Source: Calothrix membranacea FACHB-236
GTDB taxonomy: Bacteria; Cyanobacteriota; Cyanobacteriia; Cyanobacteriales; Nostocaceae
NCBI RefSeq assembly: GCF_014696315.1
Contig: NZ_JACJPX010000004.1
Location: 62,001 to 126,000 of the forward strand
DNA length: 64,000 nucleotides
Direction of reading: 5' to 3'
The notes under the pieces are model-generated. The model did no database searches. It was not told the origin of the DNA and saw only the letters and a program-made list of their open reading frames with translations. Position numbers and translations under genes: made by a program. Within the stretch, counting starts at the first letter, position 1; every line of letters begins with the position of its first letter. Shown here in pieces: positions 7,327-15,913 of this stretch.

Positions 7327-8796
7327 ATGGTTACAACAACGGTACCAGCACAACAGGTCAAAATCGGCCCAACCCAACTGCTGATCAATAATGAGTGGGT
7401 GGAAAGTGTCAGCGGTCGCCGATTTGAAACTATTAATCCGGCTACAGGTGAAACTATCTGTACAGTAGCAGAAGCAGATGCGCCAGATGTGGATAAGGCT
7501 GTACAAGCAGCACGCGCGGCTTTTAAGGGTGGAGAATGGCCTAAGATGTCTGCCACTAAGCGCGGTGAGTTGCTTTATAAGCTAGCTGATTTAATTGAAC
7601 AAAATATTGATGAGTTAGCACGGCTGGAAACTCTAGATAATGGCAAGCCTGTACATGATTCTTTGGGTGATTTAGAGTTAGTAATTGGTTGTTACCGCTA
7701 CTATGCAGGTTGGGCGGATAAGGTTCAAGGCAAAACAATTCCGATTAACGGCCCTTATTTTTGCTATACACGCCATGAGCCTGTGGGTGTGGTAGGTCAA
7801 ATTATCCCTTGGAATTTCCCGTTATTAATGCAAGCTTGGAAGCTAGCACCAGCTTTGGCTACAGGTAACACTGTGGTGATGAAGACAGCTGAACAAACAC
7901 CTTTATCTGCACTGCGGGTAGGTGAGTTAATTATTGAAGCTGGCTTTCCGCCTGGTGTGGTGAATATTCTCTCAGGATACGGCCCAACGGCTGGAGCGGC
8001 AATTTCTCGTCACATGGATGTGGACAAAGTAGCGTTTACTGGCTCCACTGAGGTTGGACATTTAATTATGGAGGCTGCTGCCAAGAGTAACCTGAAGCGG
8101 GTAACTTTGGAATTAGGCGGTAAGAGTCCTAACATCGTCTTTGCTGATGCTGATATGGACTTAGCAATTGAAGGTGTCCACCAAGCGCTATTCTTTAACC
8201 AAGGTCAGTGCTGCTGTGCAGGTTCACGGTTGTTTGTCGAAGAAAAATGCTACGACGAATTTGTAGCTAAAGCTGTAGCTAGAGCTAAACGGCGGACTGT
8301 GGGTAATCCCTTTGATGCAAATACAGAACAAGGGCCACAGGTAGATAAAGAGCAATTCGACAAGGTGATGGGTTACATCGAGTCGGGGATGCGCGAAGGC
8401 GCTCAAATGCTCTGTGGTGGTACTCAAGTTGGCGATCACGGTTTCTTTATTGCACCGACAGTCTTTGCGGATGTCCGCGATGATATGAAGATTGCTCAAG
8501 AAGAAATCTTTGGCCCGGTGATGAGCATTATCAAATTTAAGGCTATTGATGAGGTAATTGAACGGGCAAATAACACCATGTATGGACTCGCCGCCGCTGT
8601 GTGGACTCAGGATATTAGCAAAGCCCATGCGATCGCAAATAATGTGCGTGCTGGTACTGTGTGGGTAAACTGCTACGACGTATTTGACGCGGCGGCACCT
8701 TTTGGTGGCTTTAAGCAGTCGGGTATTGGTCGAGAATTAGGCGAGTATGGTTTACAACAGTACACCGAAGTTAAAACGGTGACTATCAAGTTGTAA
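7327..8796 (+). CDS. NAD(P)-dependent aldehyde dehydrogenase
   Basis: 489 residues, normal for the ALDH superfamily. The active-site motif '[12 protein letters not shown]' places the nucleophile at C296, the general-base glutamate is in '[11 protein letters not shown]', and the cofactor motifs '[10 protein letters not shown]' and 'AFTGSTEVG' are present. The C-terminal '[17 protein letters not shown]' is also typical. It is closest in style to the ALDH1/ALDH2 class (broad aliphatic or retinal-type aldehydes). It oxidises aldehydes to acids in the cytoplasm; the substrate is not known. The ATG follows a strong AAGGAGG. It is a single gene with its own terminator. Confidence 0.92.
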   Translation: MVTTTVPAQQVKIGPTQLLINNEWVESVSGRRFETINPATGETICTVAEADAPDVDKAVQAARAAFKGGEWPKMSATKRGELLYKLADLIEQNIDELARLETLDNGKPVHDSLGDLELVIGCYRYYAGWADKVQGKTIPINGPYFCYTRHEPVGVVGQIIPWNFPLLMQAWKLAPALATGNTVVMKTAEQTPLSALRVGELIIEAGFPPGVVNILSGYGPTAGAAISRHMDVDKVAFTGSTEVGHLIMEAAAKSNLKRVTLELGGKSPNIVFADADMDLAIEGVHQALFFNQGQCCCAGSRLFVEEKCYDEFVAKAVARAKRRTVGNPFDANTEQGPQVDKEQFDKVMGYIESGMREGAQMLCGGTQVGDHGFFIAPTVFADVRDDMKIAQEEIFGPVMSIIKFKAIDEVIERANNTMYGLAAAVWTQDISKAHAIANNVRAGTVWVNCYDVFDAAAPFGGFKQSGIGRELGEYGLQQYTEVKTVTIKL

Positions 8797-8820
8797 ATTG
8801 CTACACTCTGACGCTACACG

Positions 8821-8853
8821 AACAAAGCCTGTATCCCCAGGCTTTGTTTATTA
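8821..8853 (+). terminator. Rho-independent terminator of the aldehyde dehydrogenase gene
   Basis: A perfect 11-bp stem, AACAAAGCCTG with CAGGCTTTGTT, with a six-base loop and a TTTATT tail, 24 bases after the stop codon. Confidence 0.9.
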
Positions 8854-8934
8854 GTAATAATTTTTACCAATATTTTGAATTAATAATTCATTATCCATCA
8901 TTCAGTGATATTCCCTTGTAAGTGGGAATGATAA

Positions 8935-10185
8935 ATGGGTATGGAATATCACCTAAAGAAAATTTCAATGATAAATGCGATCGCACCGTTTGCTTATTTC
9001 TATAGACTTTACAATAAAAACAAAAGCAAGCGTTCCTCAAAACGGCATATTTGGCTGGTATTAGTAGGTGGAATGTTAGGGCTGTTGGTGCTGCTAACGG
9101 GAGTTAACCCAGGATTAGCCCAAAATCCAGAACCATCTCCAAAAACAGAATTATCCCCAAAACCACAAGAAGCAGCATCAACAAATTCATTTGTAGTCGC
9201 TACAAGAGTTATCCCACCTTTTGTCTTTGCTGAAAAAGGTGAGCTATCGGGCTTTAGTATTGATTTGTGGCGCAGTATTACTAGCAAGTTAGGTATAGAG
9301 TCGAAGTTTGTTGAATATCCCAATGTCCAGGATTTGCTTTCTGCTATTAAGGATGACAAAGCAGACGTTGGAATTGCGGCTATTTCAATTACAGCTGAAC
9401 GGCAGCAAAATTTCGATTTCTCTTTACCGATGTTTGCAGCTGGTCTTCAGATCATGGTAAGACCACCTGAAACAAATGGCGGTGCTTTGTCTAATATTTT
9501 GCAATTGGTTTTCTCCACCTCTCTTTTGCAAGTAGTTGCCATTGCACTGCTGCTGATTGTAGTAGCAGCTCATGTCATTTGGCTGTCCGAACGTAATCAC
9601 AAAGAAGGGATGATTGATAAATCATACTTCCCTGGAATTTTTAAAGCCTGTTGGTGGGCTGCAGCAACATTAGCAACCCAAGCTGACGAAATGCCAAAGG
9701 GAGTAGCAGGACGTTTTATCGCTATTATTTGGATGTTTATCGGTGTGTTGTTTGTTGCCTACTTTACAGCCGCAGCTACTACATCGTTAACTGTACAGCA
9801 ACTTCAAGGCGATATTAGGAGTGTAGATGATTTACCAGGTAAGCTGGTAGCCACTACTGCTGGAAGTACAGCTGCAAAATATCTTAAAGAACATAAGATT
9901 CCTGTCTTAGAAGTTCCTAAGATTGAGGAAGCTTACAATGCGCTACAAAACAAAAAAGCGGATGCTGTAGTATTTGATGCTCCTGTACTCCTGTTCTATG
10001 CGGCTCATGAAGGCCAAGGTAAAGTAGAGGTTGTTGGTAGTGTGTTCCGTGAAGAAAACTACGGTATTGTCTTACCAAATAACAGTTCTTACCGCAAACA
10101 AATTAATAGTGCATTGTTAAGTCTGAGAGAAGATGGCACTTATCAATCACTTTATGATAAGTGGTTTGATGTTAAAAAACCTTAA
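8935..10185 (+). CDS. Ionotropic-glutamate-receptor-like channel with altered selectivity filter
   Basis: 416 residues. Layout: N-terminal membrane/signal segment (about 38-62, 'HIWLVLVGGMLGLLVLLTG'); first half of a periplasmic substrate-binding domain ('FVVATRVIPPFVF', 'GFSIDLWRSI'); helix M1 ('LLQVVAIALLLIVVAAHVIWL'); a pore loop ('CWWAAATLATQADEMPKG'); helix M3 ('FIAIIWMFIGVLFVAYFTAAAT'); then the second binding lobe ('LVATTAGSTAAKYL'). This is the GluR0 arrangement of prokaryotic glutamate-gated channels. The K+ filter TVGYGD of GluR0 is replaced by TQADEM (residues 248-253) and the loop is two residues shorter, so potassium selectivity is doubtful. ATGs at 8941 and 8968 are alternative starts. 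Confidence 0.8.
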   Translation: MGMEYHLKKISMINAIAPFAYFYRLYNKNKSKRSSKRHIWLVLVGGMLGLLVLLTGVNPGLAQNPEPSPKTELSPKPQEAASTNSFVVATRVIPPFVFAEKGELSGFSIDLWRSITSKLGIESKFVEYPNVQDLLSAIKDDKADVGIAAISITAERQQNFDFSLPMFAAGLQIMVRPPETNGGALSNILQLVFSTSLLQVVAIALLLIVVAAHVIWLSERNHKEGMIDKSYFPGIFKACWWAAATLATQADEMPKGVAGRFIAIIWMFIGVLFVAYFTAAATTSLTVQQLQGDIRSVDDLPGKLVATTAGSTAAKYLKEHKIPVLEVPKIEEAYNALQNKKADAVVFDAPVLLFYAAHEGQGKVEVVGSVFREENYGIVLPNNSSYRKQINSALLSLREDGTYQSLYDKWFDVKKP

Positions 10186-10320
10186 GTTCTGCCAAACACT
10201 CACCATTTGCATTGATGAATAAATGGAAAGGAATAATATCGCATCTACCTCTCATAGGAATTCTCCAAAATTTCGCAACAGATTCAAACTCAGAAACCAT
10301 TTTTAAATGTGGCTTTTCTA

Positions 10321-10351
10321 ATTTTGAATTTTGAATTTTGAATTTTGAATT
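10321..10351. repeat. Heptamer tandem repeat (TTTTGAA)n
   Basis: Four tandem copies of the 7-mer TTTTGAA, ending immediately before the mazG stop codon. Another STRR array. Confidence 0.85.
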
Positions 10352-10352
10352 G

Positions 10353-11162
10353 TTATGTGCCTTCCTGTGCAATTTGAGCTTTTGCTTGTTGCCACAAACT
10401 TTCCAACTCCTGTAAGCTGTAATCCGAAAGGGGGCGGTCAACAACTGCCTCCATTTTTTGTAACCTTTGGATGAATCGCTGATTTGTACCTTGCAATCCA
10501 GCACTAGGATCGAGATTATGCCAACGGGCTAGCTGAATAATTGCAAATAGTAAATCGCCTAATTCTGCTTGTTGTGCTTCTTTTGTTTCTGCAGCTAAAG
10601 CCTGTTGGAATTCTCCTAACTCCTCATGAAATTTTTCCCATACTCCTGCAATATTTTCCCATTCAAACCCTACATCTGCAGCTTTTTGGGAAATTTTCAT
10701 TGCCGCAGTTAATGGGGGAAGACTACGCCCATAGCGGCTAAGTTTAGTACTAAGTTTTTGATTTTCTGGGGATGGTTCGCCCTTTTCTGCGGCTTTAATT
10801 TCTTCCCAATTTTGCCGCACCTCATCAACACTCGCCACTGTCACATCACCAAATACATGGGGGTGACGGCGAATCAACTTTTGAGATATCCCTTCAGCAA
10901 TTTCTTTAAGAGAGAATTGCCCAGCTTCACTAGCAATTTGAGCTTGCAAGACTACTTGTAATAGTAAATCTCCTAATTCCTCTGCGATCGCATTTTGGTC
11001 GCCACTCTTAATTGCATCCACTACCTCATAAGCTTCTTCAATGACATAAGGTGTCAAACTTTCCGGTGTTTGTGCCAAATCCCAAGGACAACCACCATCA
11101 GGCGATCGCAATTTTGCCACCACATCAATTAATTCTTGTAATGCTGCTAAATTTTCGTTCAT
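10353..11162 (-). CDS. mazG: Nucleoside triphosphate pyrophosphohydrolase MazG
   Basis: 269 residues with the tandem MazG architecture. The first domain carries 'LRSPDGGCPWDLAQTPESL' and 'EEAYEVVDAI...EELGDLLLQVVL', the metal-binding EExxE...ExxD pattern. The second repeats it in weaker form ('EELGEFQQAL...AELGDLLFAII'). MazG hydrolyses (d)NTPs to monophosphates and pyrophosphate, cleaning abnormal nucleotides and lowering ppGpp under stress. Length fits E. coli-type MazG (about 263). It is a lone gene; its upstream flank is a GGGCATT/GGGCATG heptamer repeat (11178-11220). Confidence 0.94.
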   Translation of the reverse strand: MNENLAALQELIDVVAKLRSPDGGCPWDLAQTPESLTPYVIEEAYEVVDAIKSGDQNAIAEELGDLLLQVVLQAQIASEAGQFSLKEIAEGISQKLIRRHPHVFGDVTVASVDEVRQNWEEIKAAEKGEPSPENQKLSTKLSRYGRSLPPLTAAMKISQKAADVGFEWENIAGVWEKFHEELGEFQQALAAETKEAQQAELGDLLFAIIQLARWHNLDPSAGLQGTNQRFIQRLQKMEAVVDRPLSDYSLQELESLWQQAKAQIAQEGT

Positions 11163-11174
11163 AGTTATTTGTTA

Positions 11175-11220
11175 TTGGTCAATGGGCATGGGGCATGGGG
11201 CATTGGGCATTGGGTATTGG
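11175..11220. repeat. Heptamer tandem repeat (GGGCATT/GGGCATG)
   Basis: Tandem 7-mers GGGCATG and GGGCATT between mazG and the DUF2227 gene, running directly into a CT-rich repeat (11223-11290) that encodes the C-terminal tail of the next protein. Confidence 0.85.
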
Positions 11221-11862
11221 TCATTTCCTCTTGTCCCCTTGCCCCCCTGCTTCCTCTGCCCCTCTGCTTCCTCTGCTCCCCTGCTTCTTCACACCCACCC
11301 GCCGACGAGTTGGTTTACGTTTCTTAATTTTGCCACTAGGAAGCAATGCCCGAACGCCTTGTTTTTTGACACGCTTGTATGTGGAATTACTCCAATCGCT
11401 GAGAGTATGACTCATAGCACCGAGTTCCATACCTAAAAATAGGGCGAGGAACTCAGTACCGTAACTTGTGAGCGATCGCTCGACTGTTCCACCGACGTTT
11501 TGCCATATAGAGGCGGTATTCAAGAGCTTTTCGGCAATGGCTACGAAAACGATTGTGGCGATCGCTAGCAAGCAGCAGAGATAAACTACTCGTAGCGTTG
11601 TGCCAATAATCGGCCCGTGGGATAAAAAAGAGCGATGGCGTAAACTTTTTTGATAAGGTAGCCAAATCCAGCGCAAGAAGCCCCAGCGTTGGTATTGAAT
11701 AGAGTAGATATCCAAATCTGGGCCGAACATCAGCCCACCAAACAGAAACCCGCCGGAAACGAATAAAGTCACATTGCTACTGCCAGTCTGCCAGAAAGTC
11801 ACACCCGCAACAAACGGCAGAGCATACAGCGTAATGCTATCGTGGGTTCGACCAGAGGGCAT
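11221..11862 (-). CDS. DUF2227-type membrane metal-binding protein with repeat-derived tail
   Basis: 213 residues starting MPSGRTHDSITLYALPFVAG. Conserved H7 and D8, 'FGPDLDIYS', 'RHRSFLSHGPIIGT' and 'MSHTLSDWSNSTYKR' match the DUF2227 family of predicted membrane-bound metal-dependent hydrolases, common in cyanobacteria. Three hydrophobic segments are seen (about 14-48, 88-112 and around 145). The function is not established. The last 20 or so residues, 'KKQGSRGSRGAEEAGGQGDK', come from a CT-rich simple repeat (11223-11290), so the native stop was probably lost and replaced by repeat sequence. It lies divergently from tRNA-Val. Confidence 0.75.
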   Translation of the reverse strand: MPSGRTHDSITLYALPFVAGVTFWQTGSSNVTLFVSGGFLFGGLMFGPDLDIYSIQYQRWGFLRWIWLPYQKSLRHRSFLSHGPIIGTTLRVVYLCCLLAIATIVFVAIAEKLLNTASIWQNVGGTVERSLTSYGTEFLALFLGMELGAMSHTLSDWSNSTYKRVKKQGVRALLPSGKIKKRKPTRRRVGVKKQGSRGSRGAEEAGGQGDKRK

Positions 11863-11950
11863 TTAAAAAGTTCTCAAAAATTTTTTCTCAAAAATACTAG
11901 CGCGATTCAAAATCTTTTGCTATATTCTATAAATGTGAGTGAAAACGAGC

Positions 11951-12023
<73 letters not shown>

Positions 12024-12030
12024 TCACTTT

Positions 12031-12073
12031 AAAAAGACTAAAAGTACGCTAAAAGCTGCTTTTAGTCTTTTTT
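12031..12073 (+). terminator. Rho-independent terminator after tRNA-Val
   Basis: A 14-bp stem (AAAAAGACTAAAAG at 12031-12044 with CTTTTAGTCTTTTT at 12059-12072) followed by T residues. Because both ends are A/T-rich it could work in both directions. Confidence 0.85.
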
Positions 12074-12129
12074 AGTTAAGAGAAGAATTGCAAAAGGTAT
12101 GTAATTCTCATGACTACAGATAGACGTTA

Positions 12130-12665
12130 TAACGTTGGTTAAGAAAATACAAGTTTTTGTGATGAAAACTTCCGCTTTGTTGACCAAGACATAAGCGTTG
12201 GTCACTAAACAACAAACGTTGGTGACGAAAATAATTGTTTAATAAGTAAAACTTTTGTTTTGTTAACCAAGACATAAGTGTTGGTCACGAAACAACAAAC
12301 GTTGGCAACGAAAACAATTGTTTAATAAGTAAAACTTTTATGTTGTTGACCAAGATATAAGTGTTGGTCACGAAACAACAAACGTTGGTAACGAAAACAA
12401 TTGTTTAATAAGTAAAACTTTTGTTTTGTTAACCAAGACATAAGTGTTGGTCACGAAACAACAAATGTTGGTGACGAAAATAATTGTTTGATAAGTAAAA
12501 CTTTTATGTTGTTGACCAAGATATAAGTATTGGTCACGAAACAACAAATGTTGGTGACGAAAATAATTGTTTGATAAGTAAAACTTTTGTTTTGTTAACC
12601 AAGACATAAGTGTTGGTCACGAAAAAACAAACGTTGGTAACGAAAACTCGTGCAATGGTAACGAA
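12130..12665. repeat. 83-bp minisatellite array, about six units
   Basis: The landmark ACCAAGA(C/T)ATAAG recurs at 12183, 12266, 12349, 12432, 12515 and 12598, exactly 83 bases apart each time. A diverged half unit precedes and the last unit decays after about 50 bases. Units alternate between two variants (TTTTGTTTTGTTAACC and TTTTATGTTGTTGACC), so the most recent duplication was of a 166-bp dimer. Within a unit, GTTGGTCACGAAAC and GTTGGTGACGAAAA are related sub-repeats about 21 bases apart. No gene is supported: 83 is not a multiple of 3 and frames are broken. Confidence 0.95.
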
Positions 12666-12891
12666 GGAAAAAGCTTTCCTTAGCGAAGGAACGATAATTT
12701 ATAAATAATCAAGTTGAGATAGCCACTAATGCAGGTATCTCATAACACCCGCAACCATTCTAAAACCTGCAACAAGTTCATCGTCAGGAGGATGAGAAGA
12801 AATGATGAGTAAATGTAAGTGAGAGTGAAATATTTCAGTAATCAGGGCAGTACTTACCCCACAGTTTGCGGAATATTAAATCACTGTTTGA

Positions 12892-12926
12892 GAAGCATCA
12901 CTCAATCAAAGGTTGAGTGATGCTTC
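12892..12926. repeat. Perfect inverted repeat (14-bp stem, 7-nt loop)
   Basis: GAAGCATCACTCAA (12892-12905) pairs perfectly with 12913-12926. It lies downstream of the oxygenase gene on the opposite strand. Neither strand has a T-run after it, so it is not a standard terminator; it may be an mRNA 3'-end stabiliser or a dispersed palindromic repeat. Confidence 0.8.
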
Positions 12927-12972
12927 CACGAATTACGAGTGATGAATTACAAATTCCTAAATCATCGCAGTA

Positions 12973-13827
12973 TTAAGCTGGCAATACTCTAGCAAAGGTT
13001 TGATCGCTATATTGCTTACAGCATTCTGGGCGTAAAGGATTCTTAGCAGTGTACACAAAAAACAGAGTAGACCGTGATTGTGTACGAGGTTTACCGTGAT
13101 GGAAAATCGCTCTGGGATCTGCAATAACTATGCTTCCAGCTTTCCCTGGACATGATTTCCACAGTGACTTAGGCACAATTTTTTCTATCTCTCCATCATT
13201 CAGACCTACTAAACCTTTTGCGGTTTTGGGTACAATTTTGGAGCGAATTTGCAACTCTTTAATTAGTGACATTTGAGATTTAGGAATATACTCAAATGGG
13301 CCATTTTCTTGACTCACATCATTGAGGTAAATAATTACCTTAATCATGCGACGGTCTTCTGCATCTAAATGCCATAATTCTGTGGTTAGTTGCTCATCAT
13401 TAGCAAAGTCTCGCCGTAAATGTACACCTTGAAAGGCAATAGGTAGACCGATATAGTTTTCGATAATATTCAGTAATCTTTGTTCACTTCCCCAGTGATA
13501 AAACTCAGGTAAATCTGTCACAGTAAAAATCTGCGGGTAAGCTGGATTTTCTCCACTACCAAATTTTTGCGTATTCTTATGTTTAGCAGCTAAAGCTAAT
13601 TCCATATTAGCTAACTGGCTTTCCGCAGATGGAATCAATGCTGCTGTTTTAGGAAGTGCTAAATCTTGTAAGGAAGTAGTGAAAACTCCTTCTTTACGCA
13701 GAGTCTCAACAATCAACTTATCTTGTGGAGATAGGGCAGGTAATTTCCTAGCATGGCGCATTAAATCTATTCTGTAACGCAATTCAGAGGGGATTCTGGG
13801 AATATATTTATGCAGTTGATTGAACAT
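12973..13827 (-). CDS. Putative 2-oxoglutarate/Fe(II) oxygenase (phytanoyl-CoA dioxygenase-like)
   Basis: 284 residues. The iron-binding facial triad can be read as H and D in 'ELWHLDAEDRRMIKV' and the distal H in 'DPRAIFHHGKPR', followed by the 2-oxoglutarate-binding arginine in 'TQSRSTLFFVYT'. 'VIIYLNDVSQENGPFEYIPKS' is the usual strand before the cap of PhyH-type enzymes. It would hydroxylate a small-molecule substrate; which one is unknown. No biosynthetic partner genes are adjacent. ATG at 13825-13827. Confidence 0.75.
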   Translation of the reverse strand: MFNQLHKYIPRIPSELRYRIDLMRHARKLPALSPQDKLIVETLRKEGVFTTSLQDLALPKTAALIPSAESQLANMELALAAKHKNTQKFGSGENPAYPQIFTVTDLPEFYHWGSEQRLLNIIENYIGLPIAFQGVHLRRDFANDEQLTTELWHLDAEDRRMIKVIIYLNDVSQENGPFEYIPKSQMSLIKELQIRSKIVPKTAKGLVGLNDGEIEKIVPKSLWKSCPGKAGSIVIADPRAIFHHGKPRTQSRSTLFFVYTAKNPLRPECCKQYSDQTFARVLPA

Positions 13828-14352
13828 GACAAAATATCAACCTTTAAATGTTGAGTAGTAATTTTGGTGGTATTAGTTACAATTTCTGCTTATTGATTTT
13901 GGGGAAAAGGTTAAAGGTTAAGGGTTAAAGGTTAAAGGTTTTTCCCTTTTAGCATTCCCCTTTTTCCTTTTAAACGACAAGTATTGAGTTTGTAGTCAGG
14001 AATTTCGCTCCGAACTTTGCTGTATTGAATTGCTTGCTACAAACTCATCAAAATTAATGCGATAGACAACTAACAAGATGGCACAATTATTATTAATTAA
14101 CCGATTTATTCCTACCACTTTATGGTCGGTAAAATAGGTAATTGAAGCTGACAATTAAATCAATAATTAATGCCAAAGCTAACGGGTTGTTGTGGTATTT
14201 GAAGGGACTTACATCATTAATATTAGATGAGTACCACTACTGATGCACCGCAAAATTGGTAGACTGCTTTTCAACTATATAACTGGAAACGAATTATAGA
14301 AGATAGCGTTAATAATTTTTAATATAATGTGGTGCGTCTGTGTGCATGGCAA
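13828..14352. other. Gene-free stretch with AAAGGTT heptamers
   Basis: An STRR array of AAAGGTT copies occupies 13905-13943, followed by a CCCTTTT-rich stretch. The rest is AT-rich without a convincing gene. Confidence 0.55.
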
Positions 14353-14375
14353 TTGCTGAGGAATGGGCGATCGCA
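14353..14375. repeat. Left copy of a perfect 23-bp direct repeat around a toxin-antitoxin pair
   Basis: Begins TTGCTGAGGAATGG and ends with HIP1 plus A. An identical 23-base copy in the same orientation stands at 15120-15142, after the toxin gene. Confidence 0.88.
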
Positions 14376-14468
14376 CTGCAATCTCACCAAAATCATGATT
14401 ATTTGAACAGATAGCTTTTAAACTTGATAACATCAAATTGAGTGCAAATTTAATGCATCATTAATTCT

Positions 14469-14759
14469 ATGCTGAACATTATTCGAGACATTCATTCACT
14501 CTCAAGCTTTAAGCGCAATACTCTGGAATTTATCCAACAGATGAAGCAGACAGGAAAACCTGTAGTGTTGACAGTTAATGGCAAAGCTGAACTTGTGGTA
14601 CAAGATGCCCAGTCTTACCAAAAATTGTTGGATACATTAGAGAGGTTGGAAACTATCGCCGGAATTAAACAGGGATTAGATGATGTAGAGGCGGGTAGAA
14701 CCAAGAGCTTGAGCGAATTTGAGCAAGAAATGCGTCAAAAGTATGGCATTTCAAGTTAG
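14469..14759 (+). CDS. Phd/YefM-family antitoxin
   Basis: 96 residues. The N-terminal part, 'IHSLSSFKRNTLEFIQQMKQ', followed by 'TGKPVVLTVNGKAELVVQDAQSYQKLLD', is the standard Phd/YefM fold that binds operator DNA. The helical C-terminus, 'GIKQGLDDVEAGRTKSLSEF', is the usual toxin-neutralising part. It overlaps the next gene by 17 bases. Such antitoxins repress their own operon together with the toxin. Confidence 0.88.
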   Translation: MLNIIRDIHSLSSFKRNTLEFIQQMKQTGKPVVLTVNGKAELVVQDAQSYQKLLDTLERLETIAGIKQGLDDVEAGRTKSLSEFEQEMRQKYGISS

Positions 14760-15075
14760 TCTGACTCAGACAGCAAACTCTGAAATTGAGGTTGCTTATT
14801 CATGGTTGAGAGAACGTAACCCTGATTATGCGGATCGGTGGTTTCGCGGCTTAATGGATGCGATCGCTACTTTACAAGAAAAACCTCGCCGTTGCATCCT
14901 GGCTCCAGAAAACGATGCGTTTGCAGAGGAAATTCGTCAACTTATTTATGGTAAATCCAGAAATAAATACCGTATTTTGTTCACTATCCGCGAAAACATT
15001 GTTTTTGTGCTTTACGTGCGTCATAGTTCTCAGGCTCGATTAGGAGAGGAAATTGACGGGGAAGAGAATTTTTGA
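14743..15075 (+). CDS. RelE/ParE-family toxin
   Basis: 110 residues from the ATG at 14743 (MAFQVSLTQTANSEIEVAYS); a TTG start at 14719 is less likely because it would enlarge the overlap with the antitoxin. 'ADRWFRGLMDAIATLQEKPRRC', 'EEIRQLIYGKSRNKYRILFTI' and 'NIVFVLYVRHSSQ' are the conserved strands of the RelE/ParE superfamily. Whether it cuts mRNA or poisons gyrase cannot be decided. Together with the Phd-like gene it forms a type II toxin-antitoxin operon. Confidence 0.87.
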   Translation: MAFQVSLTQTANSEIEVAYSWLRERNPDYADRWFRGLMDAIATLQEKPRRCILAPENDAFAEEIRQLIYGKSRNKYRILFTIRENIVFVLYVRHSSQARLGEEIDGEENF

Positions 15076-15119
15076 CTGTGATGACTCAATAACAACTTAA
15101 TACTTGTGCAGCTTGTATT

Positions 15120-15142
15120 TTGCTGAGGAATGGGCGATCGCA
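15120..15142. repeat. Right copy of the perfect 23-bp direct repeat
   Basis: Identical to 14353-14375. The 744 bases between the copies hold exactly the antitoxin-toxin operon with its upstream region. Confidence 0.88.
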
Positions 15143-15176
15143 TCTTTGTTGAATATTGGAGAGCGATCGCACATTT

Positions 15177-15890
15177 TTAATCATGAACTTTGCCATCAGG
15201 CATAATCGCGCCTTGGAAGTCTACATCTGTGAGAATAGCGCCTGTTAAGTCTGCGCCTTGCAGATTGGCGTTGCGGAGGATGGCGTTGCTGAGATTGACA
15301 TAGCTTAAGTCTGCATTTTGCAAACTAGCTTCAGTCAAATCTGTTGGCATATCTCCCCACTGCACTCTGCGACTGAGGTTTGCGCGACAGAGTTTTGCGC
15401 CATCTAAGTTTGCATGATGTAATGAAGCTGCTCTTAAGTCAGCGTAGCTTAAGTCTGCTCCCGTTAAAACCGCATATCCTAAATCTGTGCGCTGATCGGA
15501 ACTGGGACGTAAATCGGCTTGAAATAACAGAGAACGAGACAGTTTGACACCAGTTAAATTAGCGCCGCACAAACTAGCTTTGATTAAATTTGCTGCTTCT
15601 AAATTTGTTTTCAGTAAATTTGCACCAGTTAAATCTGCTTCTCTGAGGATTGCACCATATAAGTCTGCTTCACTTAAGTTTGTTCCCCAGAGGATAGATT
15701 CACTTAAATCTGCTTCACGCAGACAACCTTGACTGAAGTTGGTTTTACCGAGTCTAGTCTGACGTAAATCAGCATAGCTAAAATCTGCACCACTGAGGTT
15801 GACGTTTGTTAGCTCCGCTTCTTGTAAGTTGACTCGCTGAAAATTTCTTTCTCCAGTACCGTAACGCTTAAGAATTTCATCCAAATTCAT
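15177..15890 (-). CDS. Pentapeptide-repeat protein
   Basis: 237 residues from the ATG at 15888-15890 (MNLDEILKRYG); a TTG three codons upstream is possible. Nearly the whole chain consists of A(D/N)LXX repeats such as 'ANLSGADFSYADLRQTRLG' and 'ADLTGANLLKTNLEAANL', which fold as a right-handed square beta-helix. There is no signal peptide or enzymatic domain. Such proteins are numerous in cyanobacteria and mostly without known role. It is followed upstream, 24 bases away on the same strand, by the nitronate monooxygenase gene, so the two may be co-transcribed. Confidence 0.88.
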   Translation of the reverse strand: MNLDEILKRYGTGERNFQRVNLQEAELTNVNLSGADFSYADLRQTRLGKTNFSQGCLREADLSESILWGTNLSEADLYGAILREADLTGANLLKTNLEAANLIKASLCGANLTGVKLSRSLLFQADLRPSSDQRTDLGYAVLTGADLSYADLRAASLHHANLDGAKLCRANLSRRVQWGDMPTDLTEASLQNADLSYVNLSNAILRNANLQGADLTGAILTDVDFQGAIMPDGKVHD

Positions 15891-15913
15891 ATCACTCAAC
15901 TGTTGATTAATAA

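Noticed and set aside
12183-12680. Regular 83-bp repeats as a CRISPR array
   Set aside because: There are no unique spacers: the whole 83-bp unit is repeated, and no cas genes are nearby.
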